DNA from: Saprospiraceae bacterium
GTDB lineage: Bacteria; Bacteroidota; Bacteroidia; Chitinophagales; Saprospiraceae
Assembly (NCBI GenBank): GCA_028280415.1
Contig: JANQLV010000024.1
Span: forward strand, 62,001-126,000
DNA: 64,000 nucleotides
Reading direction: 5' to 3'
Shown here piece by piece: positions 45,088 to 52,805 of the stretch; the first letter of the stretch is position 1; every line of letters starts with the position of its first letter. The notes under the pieces are model-generated. The model saw only the letters and a list, made by a program, of their open reading frames with translations, was not told the DNA's origin and did not search any database. The position numbers and the translations under genes were made by a program.

Positions 45088-45694
45088 TTTTCAGCTCTTT
45101 GGCTAAACGACTAAATTCAGCTGATTTAAGAATTATTTTTTTCAACTGTTCTATACATTTGTATTTTTTGTTCCTCGCTACCTGTGCATTATTAAACTGC
45201 ATTATTTCTGCAATTTCTTTCATCGCTACTTTTTTATAAATAGACAATTCTAGTATTTTTTGACAATTATCTCCCAATTCGTTGATTATTGATTCCGCAA
45301 AAACCATCATTTCTTTTTGGAACAATATTTCATTGGCTGAAATATTATTATCCTTGCCCTCATGCGCCGCAACATTGAGGCCAACTTGCCGGTTATTTCT
45401 TTTTGCTCTGTTGATCCAATTATTTTTAGCGATCGTATAAAGATAGGTTTTGATTTTTGCATGGCGAATATATTTTCCATTTTTTACCTGTTCATAAAAA
45501 GTAATTAAGGTTTCCTGAAAAACATCTTCTGCTTCAAAAGTATTTCCGCCTTGTTTAATGACTAATTGCTTAATGCTACCAAAATGTATTTTGTAAAGAT
45601 ATTCTAGCACCGAACTTTCTTGCGGACCTCCCGATTTGAGGATGCTTATTATTTCCTCATCATTATATTTTTTAGCTTTTTTAAATAGCTTCAT
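45080..45694 (-). CDS. ECF-type RNA polymerase sigma factor
   Basis: A 204-residue group IV sigma factor: region 2 at about 22-95 (AEDVFQETLITFYEQVKNG, then KTYLYTIAKNNWINRAKRN) and region 4 at about 135-190 (CQKILELSIYKKVAMKEIAEI, QVARNKKYKCIEQLKK). There is no extra C-terminal domain. It is first in a two-gene unit with the membrane TPR protein and divergent from the T9SS beta-helix gene, a plausible target. The 245-base gap upstream is AT-rich and shows no standard -7 box, consistent with an alternative promoter. Confidence 0.9.
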   Translation of the reverse strand: MKLFKKAKKYNDEEIISILKSGGPQESSVLEYLYKIHFGSIKQLVIKQGGNTFEAEDVFQETLITFYEQVKNGKYIRHAKIKTYLYTIAKNNWINRAKRNNRQVGLNVAAHEGKDNNISANEILFQKEMMVFAESIINELGDNCQKILELSIYKKVAMKEIAEIMQFNNAQVARNKKYKCIEQLKKIILKSAEFSRLAKELKNE

Positions 45695-45939
45695 TATCAG
45701 CCTAAATTACTCAATAAAAACGATTAAAGAAACAGTTGGGACACCTTTTTATTCGCTTCCATTTATTCATACGTCTGTATCCGATAAATATTGTCAGTCT
45801 TGGCCTTAAGCCAAATCGGATTTACATTTTTTCTTAAAATAAAGCCAACCTATCAAAAAATATTTCAAAAAATGCGGTTACGTTTTTTCGACTTGATTGT
45901 TAAAGGGTGAACTTATTCATCACTAAAAAACATAAGATT

Positions 45940-48030
45940 ATGAAAACACATTTTTATCTTCTTTTAATATCCATTTTTTATTTTCAAAAAGTTAATGCTC
46001 AAACACCTAATCCTTGTATGAACGGAGACTACGAGTGGGCTGGTTGTTTCGAAGACGAATTGCTAGATCCGACTGGTACAGGAGTCTGGGTTGCTGTAAA
46101 CATAGTTAATTGTGTAGGAAGTACAGGTTCCACTATTTCTGTCAGTGATTTAGTATCAAGCGGCTACTTAGTTGATCCATCCATTTCCGCCTCTACTCCT
46201 CAAAGCTTAATTATCTTCGGTAATTTAGAGATAGATATCGATTATCATTTTTATCAAAGTAAATTATTTTTTGAGAATGAAACTCATACTCCGGGTGGTT
46301 CAGGAATTGGTATTGCTCCCGGGAAAAAACTTATAATTGATGATACCTATATTTCCTCTTGCGGTTTTGCCTGGGATGGAATAAATGTAAGAGTTGGTTC
46401 TACGCTTGAAATCATCAATAATTCGCTGTTGTCAAGAGCATCTCGAGCAGTGAATGTTAACAATAATACAACGATAAAAGTTGAAGATTCCTCTTTTAGA
46501 TCTAATTCCGTTTCTATTAACATTTCTAATGTCCAAGGTGCCACGTATCAAATCAACCGAAATAAATTCGAAGGGATTTTAAGATTTTTTCCGGACTTTT
46601 TTAACGGAACAGGTGATAACTTTGGAATTACGTTGGTCAATTCAGATCCTGTCACTATCGGGGATGAAAATCATTTTTTAAGTTTTAGAGAAGTAGGATT
46701 AGGCGTAGAAAATACCGAACTCACCTTAGGTAACAGAAACATTTTTGAAAATTCTTTATTTGGTTTACGAATCAAAAATGAGACTGATCCGAACGCGTTT
46801 TATGAAATTTCCAGAAATAGTTTTATCAATAATTATTTTGGATTATCCTCTTTTGCAGTAGACTCTAAAATTGAGCATAATTATTTTGAAATATCAAAAG
46901 TAAATTGGACGCATCCCTTCAATGCCAGAGCGATAACCGGATCAACGGATGATAATACTGTAGATATTAATAACAATGTAATTAATCGCTTAGAATATAT
47001 AGATGAAGTACTTGATGGAATCGTAATCGAAGGTGAACGAGGAACAGTAGATGTATATGATAATCAGATTAATCAATATGGTCGTGGAAGCTCAATCTAC
47101 GTTAGAAATGGCAATTTGATCTCCAGTTTTATTCACCATAATGTGATTACACATGAATCGATTTTTGATGATAATACAGGTATCTATTTTAAAGAATCAA
47201 CAGGTATAAATCAAGCTTATGAGAATACAATCATCAGTAATGCTGAAGACGCTTCTTCCTTTTTCACAGGTATATTGGTTGATAAGGCCGATAATGTAGA
47301 AATCTTTGACAATAATCTAACTTCTAAAGTTAATCAACTTTTTGAGAGTCCTCCCCCAATACCATTCTTCTTTGATCAAAATAATATAAAAGGCATAGAG
47401 TTACTAGCAGCTCAAAATTGTAGGCTCGAATGTAATGAAATCGAAAAATTCCAATATGCTTTGAGATTCACTGGCAATTGTTCTCCAACTACTGTAAAGA
47501 ACAATATCATGAATGAATCGGGAGTAGGAATTATGGTTCATCTTATTTCAAGTTTTGGATCAATAATCAATGGTGCTAATCGATTTACCGGTTCTTTTAC
47601 TTATGCCGAAGCAGTCTGTCACGGTGATCTGACTCAAAATATTTTTCAAGTTGGTTATAATGTAAATGATTTTTACCCAAATCCACACGAACCAGTTGGT
47701 TGGGTTCAACTCAATGGTATAGTAGAGAATTTTGACTGTCCCCCAGGTTCAGGTCCAGGCTCAGGCTCGGGTCTTCAATTAAGAAAAGAAGCCACTTCTG
47801 ACTTTAATCCAACAATTTATCCGAATCCGGTTACCAATGACTTCAAAATATTGGGCATCGACCAATCTGCTACAATTACCATTTATTCTACAAAAGGAAG
47901 ACTTGTTTTTGAAAAAATTATCTCTGGCTCAGATGAAGAAATCAATATCAATACTTTGTCTGCTGGCATGTATATCGTTCAGATCACAAGTGCCGATCAA
48001 GTATCTAATCTTAATCTTATAAAACATTAA
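45940..48030 (+). CDS. T9SS-secreted right-handed beta-helix protein
   Basis: A 696-residue surface protein; the ATG at 45940 opens a signal peptide (MKTHFYLLLISIFYFQKVNAQ), so the GTG-led extension from 45907 is not used. Residues about 190-560 are short Asn/Phe/Ile-rich rungs typical of NosD/PbH1 beta-helices (for example NRNIFENSLFGLRIKN, ISRNSFINNYFGLSSF). A GSGPGSGSG linker precedes a T9SS sorting domain (IYPNPVTNDFKILG, LSAGMYIVQI). Such proteins bind or cleave surface polysaccharides or serve as adhesins; no catalytic motif is evident. Divergent from the sigma operon. Confidence 0.88.
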   Translation: MKTHFYLLLISIFYFQKVNAQTPNPCMNGDYEWAGCFEDELLDPTGTGVWVAVNIVNCVGSTGSTISVSDLVSSGYLVDPSISASTPQSLIIFGNLEIDIDYHFYQSKLFFENETHTPGGSGIGIAPGKKLIIDDTYISSCGFAWDGINVRVGSTLEIINNSLLSRASRAVNVNNNTTIKVEDSSFRSNSVSINISNVQGATYQINRNKFEGILRFFPDFFNGTGDNFGITLVNSDPVTIGDENHFLSFREVGLGVENTELTLGNRNIFENSLFGLRIKNETDPNAFYEISRNSFINNYFGLSSFAVDSKIEHNYFEISKVNWTHPFNARAITGSTDDNTVDINNNVINRLEYIDEVLDGIVIEGERGTVDVYDNQINQYGRGSSIYVRNGNLISSFIHHNVITHESIFDDNTGIYFKESTGINQAYENTIISNAEDASSFFTGILVDKADNVEIFDNNLTSKVNQLFESPPPIPFFFDQNNIKGIELLAAQNCRLECNEIEKFQYALRFTGNCSPTTVKNNIMNESGVGIMVHLISSFGSIINGANRFTGSFTYAEAVCHGDLTQNIFQVGYNVNDFYPNPHEPVGWVQLNGIVENFDCPPGSGPGSGSGLQLRKEATSDFNPTIYPNPVTNDFKILGIDQSATITIYSTKGRLVFEKIISGSDEEININTLSAGMYIVQITSADQVSNLNLIKH

Positions 48031-48085
48031 AACCAAAATGGTTTAGGGTTGAATATTCTATTTGATCCACATTAAAACACCATTG

Positions 48086-48112
48086 TATGAAGGGGGCTAT
48101 GCCTTCTTCATA
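48086..48112 (+). terminator. Hairpin between the beta-helix and cysteine-rich T9SS genes
   Basis: Arms TATGAAGGGGGC and GCCTTCTTCATA pair over 12 positions with two mismatches around loop TAT, 56 bases after the stop codon. It probably separates the two T9SS genes into different transcripts. Confidence 0.55.
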
Positions 48113-48157
48113 TATTCCGCAAACATTATTTTCAATCTTAAATTTTAAAAAGTATTT

Positions 48158-51100
48158 ATGAAAAAAATCTTAAATTTTTATTTACTCATTGCTTTTTTAA
48201 TGTTGAGTTATACTACAGCTCAAGGCACCTGCGGTGAGATCGTTCCCTTTGCATCCGAGCCAGTGGTTGATGGCTGTAATGTAACTTATGAAATGGATTT
48301 ATCAATCGGTGTAAACTGGATATTATATCCGGGTAATGGCTTGCCTCAGTCCGCATCCGTATCTTCAGCTACTAATGGGAGTAATGTCTATACACATACC
48401 TACCAAAATGCGCAGGGTGTTATCTATCCCAACATCAGATATTTTGATGCAAACTGGAACTTCATCTGCTCCAGTTTTTATCCGGTCACTATAAACTGTG
48501 GAACATCCTGTACAACGCCCCCTACTTTAGATTGCTCTATTAAGACCTCTCAGGGAACTATCCTTTCTTCTTGCCAATCTACTACTTGTGCAGGGGATTG
48601 TGTGGTATTAAGCCTTACCGAGCCTGGTTTTAATCCAGCAAATTACACCTACGTATGGTCATCCAACACACCCGTCAATGCAGCACCCAATAATTGGTAC
48701 ACGCAATCGATCTGTACCTCTGACATCTATTCTGTAACTATAACGGATGCTCAAGGATGTACCCAGGTCAGGGATTTCGACATTTCTATTGTCCCACTTC
48801 CAAACATAACTCTAAGTCAGGATGGGCCACTGACTTGTGACAATCCAAATGTGACCATCAATACTAATTCTTCCGGTTATTGTTATCAGTGGAGTGATGG
48901 ATCAAGCAATTCATCCTTAACCGTAAATGCTCATGGTCAATATTGCGTAACCGTTTCAGATTGTGTGACAGGATGTGCCGTCGAATTATGTGAAGATGTA
49001 GTAGCGGATCAGGAAGCTCCGGATCTAGATTGTAGTATTCTCGATCCTGATGATAATTCTGTTTTGGCAAACAACTGCTCCTACGCGATCTGTGAAGGAG
49101 AGTGTGTAATATTATCAGTCAACGGAAATGAGGATTACACTTACTCATGGAGCCCTGTAGTTGGCAATAATAACGAATGGTTTTCTGACAAAATATGTGA
49201 AGCGGGAATTTACACCGTCACGATCACAGCAGCTAATGGTTGTCAACAAGTAAAAACGTTTGATATCACGACCGTCCCTCTTCCGGTAGTAACACTTACC
49301 AGTAATGGCCCCATCAGTTGTGAGCAACCAGAAGTGACCATCACTGCTACAGAAGGCTATTGCTATGAATGGAGTGATGGTTTGGGAAATGATAAAACAG
49401 CCACTGTAACCAACGCAGGAGAATATTGCGTAACTGTTTCAGATTGTAATTCAATTTGTCAAACGATAAAATGTATTACCATTGAAGAAGAACCGGATGC
49501 TTTTGATGTGACCTGTTATATCCTGCAACCATTCCCATTCGAGTCTGCGTCAGAGACTGTTGGGATCATCGAGCAGAGTTGTGAATATACGCTTTGTGGA
49601 GATGAATGTATTACATTATCGGTAGGGGAAGAACCTATGAATACGGGATATACCTATAATTGGGAATCCAGTTTAGGTTATTTTCCTTTTAACGGAGAAT
49701 GGGTCAAGCCCAAACTCTGCGAACCAGGTAATTACAGTGTTACTGTTACCAATCAAGAAGGATGTTCCATTGTTAAAACTTTTACAATCACTAGTACAGA
49801 ATCTCCAACCCTTGAAATAACTGTAGATGGAGAGATCGATTGTAATATGGTAGAAACGGTTACACTCAGTGCTACATTCGATGCGAATTATGAATATTTC
49901 TGGAATCAAAATTTGGGAACTAATCCTGAAGTAGAAGTTTTAGATCCAGGTGAATATTGTGTGACTGTTACGGATGTATTGACAGGCTGTAGAGCCTCTG
50001 AATGTGTAAATTTGACCGGAGGTTCGTTCTGCAATGTGGGAAGTTTTGATGCAAGCGCTGAGATCAATGGCGTACAGGGTGGAGGTCCCTATCTTTTTGC
50101 GGATGGTTTGCTGGAAGGAGAATCTTTGTGTTGGGAATTCGAGCCTAATTCAGTTCCTGATTATCTGATTATTACGATTGGTGGAATAGAAGTTGTAAAT
50201 ACAGGAAATGTCGCAGGCTTAAGTTCTTCTGATTGCAATGATCCCCAAATTAACTATTGCGATTGCGTTGATTATTTTTTGGGAGATTATAGTGATGGAG
50301 ATTGTATAGATTTAGTTGCTGGTAGTGCTTTAGTTACTCAAGATGAGGGAGATGTAGATCCAATTGCACAAGCTACAATTAGTGGGAGCATCCTAATCAC
50401 CCCTGACTTAGCTTGCAAAGAGATATCGGTGACCATTGGTAACGATTGTGGGGAAGACATTAATGAGATTTGGGACGCGTCTCTGTATTGTTGTGATTAT
50501 CCTGTCGAATGCTTCGATGGTTATTTCCCGCCAGTGACCAATGGATATTGTAGAACCAATGATGTCGGCACCTCTTTCCTATGGGATGCAGTGCCAGATG
50601 CTGTTGGATATATTATTACTATTGATCAAGGGAACAGCGAATGTTGTCCTACTGTAGCACCTGCTAATTTTGCCCCCATAAATATTGAAGTCTCTCAAAA
50701 CTTTTTCGTCTTACCAGATGATTTACCAGAATGTTTTAACTGGTATGTACAAGCCGTAGGGCCCAATGGTGAGGTTTCAGCACCAGGCCCTTTAAAATGC
50801 TTCAACGATGCAGCTGTCTGTCAGGAAGTATATGATCTGGAGCCTTGTGAAAATCCGGAAGCACCTGGTCCTGTTAGTTGTGATGTGGTAGCAAATGGCT
50901 TGCAACTGACTTGGCCGGCCCAACCTGTTGCAGTAGCTTACACGGTAGTCGTTAATGTCGGACCAAGCGCTTGCTGTCCAGATATTGAAGAATCAAGTAC
51001 TAGCATTTTCCAGACAACCCGAAATGAACTCATCCTCCCAAGAGATTTCGGCGAATGTTTTACCTATACTATATTCTCTGTTTGTGAGGACTACACAGCC

Positions 51101-51457
51101 TCCCCTGTTTCAGAGCCGTATTGCGTGGATGACATTTGGAATTGTAATGGCAAAGAAGAAGGCCCCAAGGGTAGAAGTCAAAACTTTGATACATTAAGTT
51201 CAAACGCCAATTTCGAAGCCTATCCTAACCCTGCTAAGGACAGAGTAAATGTATTATTCAATGCACTTCAGGAAGGTCAATTGGAAATTCAATTACGAAG
51301 TATTGATGGGCGCTTAATGAATACGATGGTTTCGCAAATTTCCAAAGGAGAAAATATAGTTTCTATGACTACGGAAAAAATTCCTTCCGGTATTTATTTC
51401 TTGCAGATTGAAACCAAGCAGCAAAAAGTATTTAAAAAAGTGGTGATTCAGAAATAG
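48158..51457 (+). CDS. Cysteine-rich T9SS surface protein with repeated Ig-like (SprB/PKD-type) modules
   Basis: A 1099-residue protein with signal peptide 1-22 (ending TTAQ). Residues about 125-620 hold three long repeats, each with a Cys-rich opening (CEGECVILSV, CAGDCVVLSL, CGDECITLSV), an aromatic YTYSWSP-like strand, IYTVTITAANGC and CYEWSDG segments and a final EYCVTVSDC. Two fibronectin-III-like modules with SACCPD or SECCP follow (about 790-1000), then a T9SS sorting domain (AYPNPAKDRVNVLF, IPSGIYFLQIE). The high number of paired Cys implies disulfide-stabilised stalk modules. Probably an adhesin; cotranscription with the beta-helix gene is unlikely because of the hairpin. Confidence 0.88.
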   Translation: MKKILNFYLLIAFLMLSYTTAQGTCGEIVPFASEPVVDGCNVTYEMDLSIGVNWILYPGNGLPQSASVSSATNGSNVYTHTYQNAQGVIYPNIRYFDANWNFICSSFYPVTINCGTSCTTPPTLDCSIKTSQGTILSSCQSTTCAGDCVVLSLTEPGFNPANYTYVWSSNTPVNAAPNNWYTQSICTSDIYSVTITDAQGCTQVRDFDISIVPLPNITLSQDGPLTCDNPNVTINTNSSGYCYQWSDGSSNSSLTVNAHGQYCVTVSDCVTGCAVELCEDVVADQEAPDLDCSILDPDDNSVLANNCSYAICEGECVILSVNGNEDYTYSWSPVVGNNNEWFSDKICEAGIYTVTITAANGCQQVKTFDITTVPLPVVTLTSNGPISCEQPEVTITATEGYCYEWSDGLGNDKTATVTNAGEYCVTVSDCNSICQTIKCITIEEEPDAFDVTCYILQPFPFESASETVGIIEQSCEYTLCGDECITLSVGEEPMNTGYTYNWESSLGYFPFNGEWVKPKLCEPGNYSVTVTNQEGCSIVKTFTITSTESPTLEITVDGEIDCNMVETVTLSATFDANYEYFWNQNLGTNPEVEVLDPGEYCVTVTDVLTGCRASECVNLTGGSFCNVGSFDASAEINGVQGGGPYLFADGLLEGESLCWEFEPNSVPDYLIITIGGIEVVNTGNVAGLSSSDCNDPQINYCDCVDYFLGDYSDGDCIDLVAGSALVTQDEGDVDPIAQATISGSILITPDLACKEISVTIGNDCGEDINEIWDASLYCCDYPVECFDGYFPPVTNGYCRTNDVGTSFLWDAVPDAVGYIITIDQGNSECCPTVAPANFAPINIEVSQNFFVLPDDLPECFNWYVQAVGPNGEVSAPGPLKCFNDAAVCQEVYDLEPCENPEAPGPVSCDVVANGLQLTWPAQPVAVAYTVVVNVGPSACCPDIEESSTSIFQTTRNELILPRDFGECFTYTIFSVCEDYTASPVSEPYCVDDIWNCNGKEEGPKGRSQNFDTLSSNANFEAYPNPAKDRVNVLFNALQEGQLEIQLRSIDGRLMNTMVSQISKGENIVSMTTEKIPSGIYFLQIETKQQKVFKKVVIQK

Positions 51458-51473
51458 TAAATCTATTTGATAT

Positions 51474-51517
51474 AGCAACATGAGAAGTTCTAATTCTTTG
51501 GGATAGCTCATGTTGCT
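51474..51517 (+). terminator. Terminator-like hairpin after the cysteine-rich T9SS gene
   Basis: A perfect 11-base-pair stem (AGCAACATGAG / CTCATGTTGCT) with a 22-base loop begins 16 bases after the stop codon. It isolates the T9SS gene from the two peptide genes downstream. The long loop makes it weaker than the other terminators here. Confidence 0.6.
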
Positions 51518-51578
51518 TCTAATTGACAGTTATTTCACCAATCAATCTAATTAATTATTCATTTCTAAATTTTTAATC

Positions 51579-51719
51579 ATGAAATCATTAAAATTAAAGC
51601 ATCAAAGAATTCAAGTGCTAAAACAAAAATGCACGCTTCAGGAATTGCTGGTTTCAAAGTCACAACTTAAGGCAATTAAAGGTGGAAGTATTGTGGAAGA
51701 AAACGCTGAAGGCTTTTAA
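51579..51719 (+). CDS. Double-glycine-leader peptide precursor, copy 1
   Basis: A 46-residue gene too short for routine calling. The leader (MKSLKLKHQRIQVLKQKC, then TLQELLVSKSQLKAIKGG) ends in Gly-Gly with the ELL-x-SKSQLK-x-IKGG pattern of Bacteroidota peptide precursors exported by peptidase-containing ABC transporters. Cleavage after GG would release SIVEENAEGF, a ten-residue acidic peptide without Cys. Copy 2 lies 32 bases after its stop, and most differences between the copies preserve or conservatively change residues, supporting real coding. No modification enzyme or exporter is near. The leader holds one Cys (residue 18). Function unknown: signal, small bacteriocin or substrate of a distant enzyme. 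Confidence 0.8.
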   Translation: MKSLKLKHQRIQVLKQKCTLQELLVSKSQLKAIKGGSIVEENAEGF

Positions 51720-51751
51720 ATCATTATTCATCATCTATTAATTTTTCAATC

Positions 51752-51892
51752 ATGAAAACATTAAAATTAAAGCACCAAAAAATTCAAGTGCTAAAACAAA
51801 AATGCACGCTTCAGGAATTGCTAATTTCAAAGTCACAGCTCACGGCAATTAAAGGCGGGAGCATTGTAGAAGCAGATGCCGAAGGCTTTTAA
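51752..51892 (+). CDS. Double-glycine-leader peptide precursor, copy 2
   Basis: A 46-residue paralogue of the previous gene. Leader MKTLKLKHQKIQVLKQKC, then TLQELLISKSQLTAIKGG, core SIVEADAEGF. Against copy 1 only seven residues differ: S3T, R10K, V25I and K31T in the leader, and E41A, N42D in the core with the SIVE start and AEGF end kept. Conservation of the core ends and of the GG suggests both peptides are functional products. A strong terminator follows, so the pair forms its own transcript, with the promoter between 51518 and 51578 (no exact TAnnTTTG seen). Confidence 0.8.
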   Translation: MKTLKLKHQKIQVLKQKCTLQELLISKSQLTAIKGGSIVEADAEGF

Positions 51893-51916
51893 ATTATAGA
51901 AAATATTTATCATTCC

Positions 51917-51948
51917 GTGATTTGGGAATATTAGCGTTCCCAAATCAC
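51917..51948 (+). terminator. Intrinsic terminator after the peptide genes
   Basis: A perfect 12-base-pair stem (GTGATTTGGGAA / TTCCCAAATCAC) with loop TATTAGCG followed by TATTTT, 24 bases after the stop of peptide copy 2. Confidence 0.85.
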
Positions 51949-52039
51949 TATTTTCCGCCCTCCTCCCTTCCTCTTCCGTTTCCACACGATCAGAATATTT
52001 ATTATCTTCCCGCATGTCAAATTTCCTAAACTTTAGATC

Positions 52040-52612
52040 GTGCAAAATCTAATTGATAAAATCAACTCTTATATTCCACTCGGTGAAGAAGAGCTTAGTT
52101 TCTGTACACAATTTTATAAGTCTCGGGAAGTAGCTAAAGGGGAGCTAATTATCCAGCCGGGGAACCATGTCAGGCACTGGCACTTCGTGGATCAGGGTTG
52201 CTTTTGCTTTTATTTTTTGAAAGATGGGAAAGAGAAAGTGATTGAGTTTTTTACCGAGGGGGACTTTTTTACGGATATCTATGCCTACCTGCAGGAAACG
52301 CCCTCTAATTCCTTTGTCAAAGCTACCGAGGATTCCAGAGTATATTCTGCTTCGAAAGAAGATGTACAAAAGACTTTTGATTTTTCTCATAAAATGGAGC
52401 GTATCGGACGATTGACCATGCAGGATACCGTACTGGAAACCTTTCGGCGGATTGCCCATCTCAACAATTACTCTAATGAGGAACGCTATTTAAAGCTGCT
52501 GGAAAAACGCCCTTCTCTCTTTCAAAGGGTCCCTCAATATATGATTGCTTCCTATCTTGGCCTTACTCCAGTTGGCCTCTCTAAAATCAGGCGACGCTTA
52601 AGTGGCGGTTAG
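52040..52612 (+). CDS. Crp/Fnr-family transcriptional regulator
   Basis: A 190-residue regulator starting at GTG (an in-frame TAG two codons upstream fixes this). The N-terminal cyclic-nucleotide-binding-like beta roll spans about 20-115 (VAKGELIIQPGNHVRHWHFV, VIEFFTEGDFFTDIYAYL); a dimer helix and a short winged helix follow (MIASYLGLTPVGLSKIRRRL at about 167-186). The phosphate-binding motif for cAMP is not intact, as usual in Bacteroidota homologues, so the ligand is unknown. It is 193 bases upstream of the acyl-CoA operon and might control it. Confidence 0.88.
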   Translation: MQNLIDKINSYIPLGEEELSFCTQFYKSREVAKGELIIQPGNHVRHWHFVDQGCFCFYFLKDGKEKVIEFFTEGDFFTDIYAYLQETPSNSFVKATEDSRVYSASKEDVQKTFDFSHKMERIGRLTMQDTVLETFRRIAHLNNYSNEERYLKLLEKRPSLFQRVPQYMIASYLGLTPVGLSKIRRRLSGG

Positions 52613-52774
52613 TTCAATCTGTCAAATTCAAGTCTTAACGCTTCGTTTTACACGAAAATACCCTTCTTTACAATGTCTCACTACTTTATGCTATTTCAAG
52701 AACATTGTGCTCAAAAAATTACCGGAGCATTAACTTATTAAACCTGTTTAATGAAATTGAGTTAAAAATTCTTT

Positions 52775-52797
52775 TTTTTTGGTTTACAACCAAAAAA
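52775..52797 (+). promoter_or_regulatory. Palindrome directly before the acyl-CoA dehydrogenase start
   Basis: A perfect inverted repeat (TTTTTTGGTT-TAC-AACCAAAAAA) ends nine bases before the ATG at 52806. It could be an operator (for the Crp/Fnr-type gene just upstream or a distant fatty-acid regulator) or an mRNA hairpin affecting initiation. No TAnnTTTG box is visible. Confidence 0.45.
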
Positions 52798-52805
52798 TTT
52801 AAGTC

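Larger units (their letters stand above)
51579..51892 (+). repeat. Tandem duplication of the GG-leader peptide gene (173-base unit)
   Basis: The two peptide genes begin 173 bases apart and are strongly similar over the whole coding region, with weaker similarity in the upstream TTTTTAATCATG-type sequence. This indicates an old tandem duplication, since codons differ at silent positions (for example GGTGGAAGT versus GGCGGGAGC). Confidence 0.85.
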
